Assembly: GCA_934871445.1 (NCBI GenBank)
Contig: CAKXBD010000056.1
Span: 662 to 12,301 of the forward strand
Direction of reading: 5' to 3'
DNA length: 11,640 bases
DNA from: an uncultured bacterium
GTDB taxonomy: Bacteria > Bacillota > Clostridia > Christensenellales > Borkfalkiaceae
Shown here: positions 7,116-11,640 of the stretch, piece after piece
Position numbering within the stretch: position 1 is the stretch's first letter
Layout: every line of letters starts with the position of its first letter
The notes under the pieces: model-generated
Database searches by the model: none
What the model saw: only the letters and a program-made list of their open reading frames with translations
What the model was told of the DNA's origin: nothing
Made by a program: the position numbers and the translations under genes

Positions 7116-8138
7116 TTATACGGTTTCTCGCAAAATCAAGTGAGGGGAAACGGTTGTCACGCCGTCGACGGTCTCTCCGTTGAACAATTTTACGAGGCTG
7201 TTGACGGCGAGTTCACAGAGTTGATCTAATCCGTTATCGATACTGCTCAATGGAGGAGTGGTGCATTGTGTAATAATGGAGTTATTGTATCCAATAATAG
7301 AAATATCCTCAGGAACGCGCATTTTTCGTTTTGCCGCCGCGTTGAGCACGCCCGCCGCGAGTACATCGTTAGAGGTAATGACGACGTCGACTTTATGGGA
7401 GGCATCTAAAAATTTCGTAAATTGTTCCGCGGCGGAATTGGGCGTCGGCTCACAGCGGAGTGTCCGTCCCGTAGGATCTAAACCACATTCTTTCATTCCC
7501 TCTAAAAATCCGGTCATTTTAAGATTTCCGCTGTATGTGTCAGCATCGTATAAAAAGAGAAAATTGCGGCGTTTTTCAGACAGCTTGTGGACACAGTCTC
7601 GCACGGCGGCAAAATCGTCGCAGTAAAAAGAATAAATATTGTCGCTTTTAATTTTTCCGTTGATAATAACTAACGGACAGTGCTTTGCCGCATTTATCAG
7701 ATAAGCATTATTTCCATGTGCGTCCAAAAAGACAGAGCCGATCAGTATAATGGCATCGACCTGCTTTGTAATGAGCATTTCAATAGATTTTTGCTTTTGG
7801 ATATAATCTTCGCCCGTACAACTTAAAATGATATGATGCCCGCGCTTTCGCAGGGCGGATTCCAAGAGACTGATGGCGGTCGCATAATACAAATCTTTTA
7901 AGTTATAACACACAATTCCGATTAAATTTCCGGAAGTTCGCGTAGAAAGATTTTGCGCAATGGCACTCGGGACATAATTATGGCTTCGGATTACCGAAAA
8001 AACCTTTTCTTTCGTCTTTTCGCTCACGGAAGGCGAATTGTTCAAAACGCGCGAAACGGTCGCAATCGATACGCCCGCTTCGCTGGCGATAGTGTAAATA
8101 TTAATCTTCATGGTATTGCGTTTTTGAATCTTATCCAT
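7116..8138 (-). CDS. LacI-family transcriptional regulator of the uronate operon
   Basis: This is a 340-residue DNA-binding repressor or activator. Residues 14-34 form the LacI-type helix-turn-helix (YTIASEAGVSIATVSRVLNN), a hinge-helix segment follows (SAIAQNL, about residues 60-66), and the rest is a periplasmic-binding-protein-like effector domain with the usual family marks (ITSNDVLAAGVL, then DISIIGYNN and a PPLSSID stretch). The start at 8138 is preferred: AAGGG (8151-8147) lies 8 bases upstream, while the ATG at 8111 has no binding site and the ATG at 8225 would add 29 residues with no family counterpart. It diverges from uxaB across 204 bases that contain a perfect palindrome of the type these proteins bind. 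The effector is probably a uronate or pathway intermediate, by context only. It might be called UxaR- or KdgR-like, but I do not assign a symbol. Confidence 0.92.
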   Translation of the reverse strand: MDKIQKRNTMKINIYTIASEAGVSIATVSRVLNNSPSVSEKTKEKVFSVIRSHNYVPSAIAQNLSTRTSGNLIGIVCYNLKDLYYATAISLLESALRKRGHHIILSCTGEDYIQKQKSIEMLITKQVDAIILIGSVFLDAHGNNAYLINAAKHCPLVIINGKIKSDNIYSFYCDDFAAVRDCVHKLSEKRRNFLFLYDADTYSGNLKMTGFLEGMKECGLDPTGRTLRCEPTPNSAAEQFTKFLDASHKVDVVITSNDVLAAGVLNAAAKRKMRVPEDISIIGYNNSIITQCTTPPLSSIDNGLDQLCELAVNSLVKLFNGETVDGVTTVSPHLILRETV

Positions 8139-8186
8139 TTTTTCGTCCCTTAAAAAAATTATTTTCAACAAATTTTCGGAAAAGTA

Positions 8187-8215
8187 TTGACAATTCAAAA
8201 TAAGTGTGATAGAAT
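8187..8215 (+). promoter_or_regulatory. Sigma-A promoter of the uxaB-uxaA-uxaC operon
   Basis: A perfect -35 TTGACA (8187-8192) and a good -10 TAGAAT (8210-8215) are separated by 17 bases. The implied start near 8222 lies about 10 bases before the palindromic operator, so a bound repressor would block start or early elongation. The leader is about 120 bases. Confidence 0.82.
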
Positions 8216-8231
8216 TATTTCGCAAATAAAT

Positions 8232-8245
8232 TGTAAGCGCTTACA
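8232..8245. promoter_or_regulatory. LacI-family operator (cre-like palindrome)
   Basis: The perfect 14-bp palindrome TGTAAGCGCTTACA with a central CG step is the classic shape of a LacI-family binding site. It lies between the divergent regulator and uxaB, just downstream of the uxaB promoter. With its flanks it also fits the catabolite-responsive element consensus WTGNAANCGNWWNCAW, so CcpA could bind it as well. Which protein uses it cannot be told from sequence. Confidence 0.88.
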
Positions 8246-8250
8246 TTATA
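8245..8250 (-). promoter_or_regulatory. Candidate -10 element for the LacI-family gene
   Basis: Read on the minus strand, these bases spell TATAAT, directly abutting the operator. No good -35 lies 16-18 bases further upstream, where the sequence is only A/T-rich. If real, transcription would start inside the palindrome and the regulator would repress its own gene. Confidence 0.4.
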
Positions 8251-8342
8251 TCTTTAATTTCAGTATCTTTTATTTTAACACATAAGAGAAAGAAAGTCAA
8301 TGATATTTATGAAAACAAAACATGAAGAATGGCGAGGATTTT

Positions 8343-9770
8343 ATGGCAAAAATCAATGAAAAGTATACAAACAGGACGAAGAAACCGAATAAAGTGCTGA
8401 TGTTCGGAGAGGGGAATTTTCTCCGCGCATTCATTGGAAGAATTGTAAAAAACTGCAATGACGTATGCGCTTACAATGGCGGGATCGTCGCTTTGCAGGG
8501 GGTAGAACGGGGGATGGGTGAGGTTATCAACGCGCAGGGCGGATTGTATACATTGGTAGAACGCGGATATGAGAATGGCGGAGCCGTCTGCCGAGAAACG
8601 GTGATGGATTGTCTGAACGGTTGTATCAATCCGTATGAGGATTACGAAGCGTTTTTGGCGACTGCGCGGGAGGAAGAAATCCGTGTCATCATCTCTAACA
8701 CGACGGAATTCGGTATTTGCTACGACCAAGCCGAAACGTCCTTGCGTCCGCACAAAAATTTTCCGGCAAAACTGACGGACTGGCTGAATGAGCGTTTCCG
8801 TGCTTTGGGAGGGCGAGGTGGAGTTTTGATTCTTCCCTGCGAACTTATCGACCATAATGCCGATCGACTTTCGGAGTACGTATTGCGTTATGCGCGGGAA
8901 TGGGGATTGAGCGAAGAATTTTTCGTTTGGCTGAAAGAGAAGTGCCGGTTTTGTAATACGTTGGTAGACCGCGTGGTTTCCGGCTATCCTGCTTTGGAAG
9001 CGAAGGAAATGGAGAAAAAGTTCAGATATGAGGATTCTCTCATTGACGTATGCGAGCCATTCCTCCTTTGGGTCATCGATTCTGCGGCACCGATAGACGA
9101 ATATATTCCCGTATCGAAATGCGGCTTGAATATTGTAGTCACTACAAATTTTGAATCTTACCGTACACGCAAGGTAAGAATTTTGAACGGAGCACATACC
9201 AGCAGTGTTTTAGCGGGATACCTTTGCGGCTTTGAAACAGTAGATCAACTCGTTGCCGATCCCGTATTTTTTTCCTTCATCGACGGGGAGATGAAGGAGG
9301 AGGTCATTCCTTCTTTTCAAGGAGAACATTTGCAGGAATACGCGGAGGAAGTATTTGAGCGTTTCCGCAATCCTTTTATTCATCATAGATTGACGAGTAT
9401 CGTACTCAATTCGGTTTCCAAGTTTCGTGCTCGTGTCCTGAGCAGTATTTTCGATTGCGTAAAAAAGGGGATTTATCCCAGACGTCTGTTTTTCTCTTTG
9501 GCTGCGCTCCTTGTCTTTTACGAGCGCGAAGCCGACGGGGCGGTGAACGACGAGGCGATATATACCGAACGCTTTGAGAAATATTTTAACGAAGGGAAAA
9601 CGATCGGCCGCAGGGAAATGCTTCGCAAAATTTTGTCGGACGAGGTGCTTTGGGGCGAGGATTTAACGAAAATTTCCGGCTTGTACGGACAGGTGGTCGC
9701 GGACGATGAAAGGATTGGAAAACTCGGCATGTATAAAGCAGTCGCCGAAGCGGCAAGGGGACAAAAATGA
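8343..9770 (+). CDS. uxaB: Tagaturonate reductase (altronate oxidoreductase)
   Basis: This 475-residue cytosolic enzyme interconverts D-tagaturonate and D-altronate with NAD(H), the second step of galacturonate breakdown; the E. coli enzyme is of similar size. Near the N-terminus, FGEGNFLRAF (residues 21-30) is the nucleotide-binding motif typical of UxaB rather than of fructuronate reductase UxuB. KVRILNGAHT (starting at residue 277) gives the catalytic signature K-x4-N-x2-H of the polyol-specific long-chain dehydrogenases as Lys277, Asn282 and His285. The start at 8343 is chosen because GAGG (8334-8337) lies 5 bases upstream; an in-frame ATG at 8322 has no binding site. The stop overlaps the uxaA start by four bases (ATGA), so the two are translationally coupled. 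It is the first gene of the uronate operon and is placed under the palindromic operator. Confidence 0.93.
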   Translation: MAKINEKYTNRTKKPNKVLMFGEGNFLRAFIGRIVKNCNDVCAYNGGIVALQGVERGMGEVINAQGGLYTLVERGYENGGAVCRETVMDCLNGCINPYEDYEAFLATAREEEIRVIISNTTEFGICYDQAETSLRPHKNFPAKLTDWLNERFRALGGRGGVLILPCELIDHNADRLSEYVLRYAREWGLSEEFFVWLKEKCRFCNTLVDRVVSGYPALEAKEMEKKFRYEDSLIDVCEPFLLWVIDSAAPIDEYIPVSKCGLNIVVTTNFESYRTRKVRILNGAHTSSVLAGYLCGFETVDQLVADPVFFSFIDGEMKEEVIPSFQGEHLQEYAEEVFERFRNPFIHHRLTSIVLNSVSKFRARVLSSIFDCVKKGIYPRRLFFSLAALLVFYEREADGAVNDEAIYTERFEKYFNEGKTIGRREMLRKILSDEVLWGEDLTKISGLYGQVVADDERIGKLGMYKAVAEAARGQK

Positions 9771-11233
9771 ATGCGCTTTTATTAAATCCCGAAGACGACG
9801 TGGCCGTGGCGACCGCACGGATTCCCGCAGGGGAGACCGTCGAAGCGGGAACGAGGAAAGTTGTCGCACAAAACGATATTCCGAAATTGCATAAAATCGC
9901 TTTGCGGGACATTCCTTCGGGGGAACATGTGCGCAAATATGGCTATTCTATCGGCATTTCTCTCGGTATCCGTGCAGGTGAACACGTACATACGCATAAT
10001 CTTCGTTCCGGACTACGCCGCTCGGATTGTTACGAATACTCTCCGAAAACGGTTCCCGCGGCAACATACCCGAAAAATTCCTTTGAGGGCTACCGCCGAA
10101 AGGACGGACGGGTCGGAATCCGCAATCAAATCCTCGTTCTTCCGACGGTCGGGTGTATCAATAACGTATGCGAGGAAATTGCGCGCGTTGCTCGGGAAAA
10201 GAGCGGATATAAAGAAATTTACGCTATGCCACACCCTTACGGGTGCTCTCAGCTCGGAGATGATTTACAGGCGACACAGAATATTCTTGCGGGGCTCGCT
10301 TCCAATCCGAATAATGGCGGGGTTTTGGTGGTCTCTCTCGGTTGTGAAAACAATCGTCTGGAAGATTTTCTCCGCTGTCTGCAATTTTCTGATACGGCGC
10401 GGCTTCGTACCCTGCGCACGCAGGACGAGGGCAATGAGATAGAAAAAGGAACCGCTCTTGCGTGCGAATTGGCAGAAATCTGCAAGGCGGATCAAAGGAC
10501 GTCCTGCTTTTCCGACGATTTAATCGTAGGTTTGAAATGCGGAGGTTCGGACGCTTTCAGCGGAATTACCGCCAATCCCGCGGTAGGAGTATTGACGGAC
10601 AGGCTTATCTGCATGGGCGGAAGTGCCGTAATGACGGAAATTCCGGAGATGTTTGGAGCAGAACAGCTATTGCTCGACCGTTGCGTTTCCAAGGAAAAAT
10701 TTGACGATTTGGCGAAGCTGATTCAGGATTTCAAGCACTACTTTACCGACCACGGCGAAAGCGTCGGAGAAAATCCTTCTCCGGGCAATAAAGAAGGCGG
10801 TATTACTACGTTGGAAGAAAAATCGTTGGGCTGCGTCCTCAAAGGCGGGCACGCAGCGGTGCGCGACGTGCTTCGATACGGCTCACGCGTACGGGAACGC
10901 GGACTTACGGTGCTGGAAGCGCCGGGCAACGATGCGACCGCGCAGACGGCACTCGCCGCGGCGGGCGCACAGCTGGTTCTGTTTACGACGGGGCGGGGAA
11001 CGCCGCTCGGCGGAATCGTTCCCACGCTGAAAATTTCTACGAATACGGCGCTTGCCACCGTAAAGCCGCATTGGATAGATTTTGACGCGGGGAGAGCGGA
11101 AAAAATCGGCGTGACGGCAACGGCGGAAGAACTCATGCGGCTCGTAATCGAGACCGCAAACGGAAAAACGACCGCGGCAGAAAATAACCGAAGCCGCGAA
11201 ATCGCAGTATGGAAACGCGGCGTGACATTATAA
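9767..11233 (+). CDS. uxaA: Altronate dehydratase
   Basis: This 488-residue cytosolic enzyme dehydrates D-altronate to 2-keto-3-deoxy-D-gluconate; the E. coli enzyme is about 495 residues. Residues 1 to about 90 form the SAF domain, including the HVHTHNL motif (73-79). The rest is the UxaA dehydratase domain: TVGCINN (Cys130), HPYGCSQLGDD (His156, Cys160), SLGCENN, LKCGGSDAFSGITANPA, NPSPGNKEGG and the C-terminal APGNDATAQT and TTGRGTPLG stretches, all family hallmarks. The conserved cysteines and histidines fit the iron dependence known for this enzyme. The ATG at 9767 overlaps the uxaB stop and has AAGGGG (9755-9760) 6 bases upstream. uxaC begins 16 bases after its stop. Confidence 0.96.
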   Translation: MNALLLNPEDDVAVATARIPAGETVEAGTRKVVAQNDIPKLHKIALRDIPSGEHVRKYGYSIGISLGIRAGEHVHTHNLRSGLRRSDCYEYSPKTVPAATYPKNSFEGYRRKDGRVGIRNQILVLPTVGCINNVCEEIARVAREKSGYKEIYAMPHPYGCSQLGDDLQATQNILAGLASNPNNGGVLVVSLGCENNRLEDFLRCLQFSDTARLRTLRTQDEGNEIEKGTALACELAEICKADQRTSCFSDDLIVGLKCGGSDAFSGITANPAVGVLTDRLICMGGSAVMTEIPEMFGAEQLLLDRCVSKEKFDDLAKLIQDFKHYFTDHGESVGENPSPGNKEGGITTLEEKSLGCVLKGGHAAVRDVLRYGSRVRERGLTVLEAPGNDATAQTALAAAGAQLVLFTTGRGTPLGGIVPTLKISTNTALATVKPHWIDFDAGRAEKIGVTATAEELMRLVIETANGKTTAAENNRSREIAVWKRGVTL

Positions 11234-11249
11234 ATACGGGAGTTTATTT

Positions 11250-11640
11250 ATGAGAGAATTTATCGGAAAAGATTTTTTATTATCTAACGAAACGGCGAAA
11301 AGACTTTTCGAGTGCGCGAAGGATATGCCGATTTTCGACTATCATTGTCATTTGTCGGAAAAGGTCATTGAAAAGGACGAACCGTTTTCCGATTTTTTTG
11401 AGCTGTGGCTGGGCGGAGACCATTATAAATGGCGCCTGATGCGAAATTACGGCATCGATGAAAAATACATAACGGGCGACGCGTCGCACAAAGAAAAATT
11501 TGAATGTTATGTGCGCGCTCTGGAAACGGCTTACGGAAATCCGCTTTATCATTGGTCACACATGGAACTTAAAACCTATTTCGGGATAGAGGATATCATT
11601 TGTTCAAAGAATGCGGAAAGAATATGGGCGCGGGCAAACG
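11250..11640 (+). CDS. uxaC: Uronate isomerase, 3' end missing
   Basis: The right edge cuts this gene after 130 residues of an expected 460-470. UxaC interconverts D-galacturonate with D-tagaturonate and D-glucuronate with D-fructuronate, the first step of the pathway. It belongs to the amidohydrolase superfamily. The opening FIGKDFLLSNETAKRLF, the metal-binding DYHCHL (His32, His34), WLGGDHYKWRLMRNYG, YITGDAS and GNPLYHWSHMEL stretches are unmistakable family marks. GGGAG (11238-11242) lies 7 bases before the ATG. It is the third gene of the uxaBAC operon. Confidence 0.96.
   Translation, partial: MREFIGKDFLLSNETAKRLFECAKDMPIFDYHCHLSEKVIEKDEPFSDFFELWLGGDHYKWRLMRNYGIDEKYITGDASHKEKFECYVRALETAYGNPLYHWSHMELKTYFGIEDIICSKNAERIWARAN

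Noticed and set aside
7047..7229. Short plus-strand frame after lacZ
   Set aside because: It runs through the shared terminator hairpin and into the antisense of the regulator gene, with no ribosome binding site.
8139..8225. Longer start for the LacI-family gene
   Set aside because: It would extend through the uxaB promoter region and add residues before the helix-turn-helix that the family does not have; no ribosome binding site precedes it.
8307..9197. Long minus-strand frame (296 codons) inside uxaB
   Set aside because: It is antisense to conserved UxaB sequence, with no protein-family features; treated as a shadow frame.
1..11640. CRISPR array, tRNA, rRNA, insertion sequence or attachment site
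   Set aside because: No spaced direct repeats, transposase motifs, terminal inverted repeats or tRNA-like folds were seen; intergenic gaps are at most about 215 bases and are explained by promoters, terminators and one operator.

Overview
The window looks like a chromosomal carbohydrate-use segment of a moderate-GC member of the Bacillota, probably an uncultured gut Clostridia. The reasons are a DarA/PstA-type cyclic-di-AMP receptor, LacI-type regulation with a cre-like operator, strong AGGAGG-type ribosome binding sites, and textbook sigma-A promoters with 17-bp spacers. The lineage call is inference. No mobile element, CRISPR array, tRNA or rRNA is visible.

Layout. (1) Bases 2-1816 hold the 3' part of a large glycoside hydrolase gene: a jelly-roll-like domain, a divergent GH32-type beta-propeller and a C-terminal beta-sandwich. 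It is closed by a strong terminator. (2) Bases 1905-3203 hold two small genes, each behind its own sigma-A promoter. They encode a WapI-like two-domain protein of unknown role and the cyclic-di-AMP receptor DarA. (3) Bases 3220-7112 hold a two-gene operon: a PhnP-like metallo-beta-lactamase-fold hydrolase, then a full-length LacZ-type GH2 beta-galactosidase. It ends in a terminator shared with the convergent regulator gene. (4) From 7116 to the right edge lies a uronate locus. A LacI-family regulator on the minus strand diverges from uxaB-uxaA-uxaC, which encode tagaturonate reductase, altronate dehydratase and uronate isomerase (the last cut by the edge). A perfect 14-bp palindrome in the divergent intergenic region is the evident operator.

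How the genes work together. UxaC isomerises galacturonate to tagaturonate, UxaB reduces that to altronate, and UxaA dehydrates altronate to 2-keto-3-deoxygluconate. The 2-keto-3-deoxygluconate kinase and aldolase, and any transporter, are not in view. UxaC can also isomerise glucuronate, but the reductase and dehydratase here are of the altronate (Uxa) branch, not the mannonate (Uxu) branch. Pectin-derived galacturonate is therefore the likeliest substrate. The GH32-like enzyme and the beta-galactosidase are separate transcription units. They fit a plant-glycan-degrading lifestyle but need not belong to the same pathway.

The genes mostly belong to known families. The parts most worth a second look are the divergent GH32-like enzyme with a compacted propeller, the PhnP-like hydrolase paired with lacZ, the Trp-to-Cys change in the beta-galactosidase C-terminal loop, the two-domain WapI-like protein, and the operator overlapping two divergent promoters. 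I see no clear evidence of a wholly new system.
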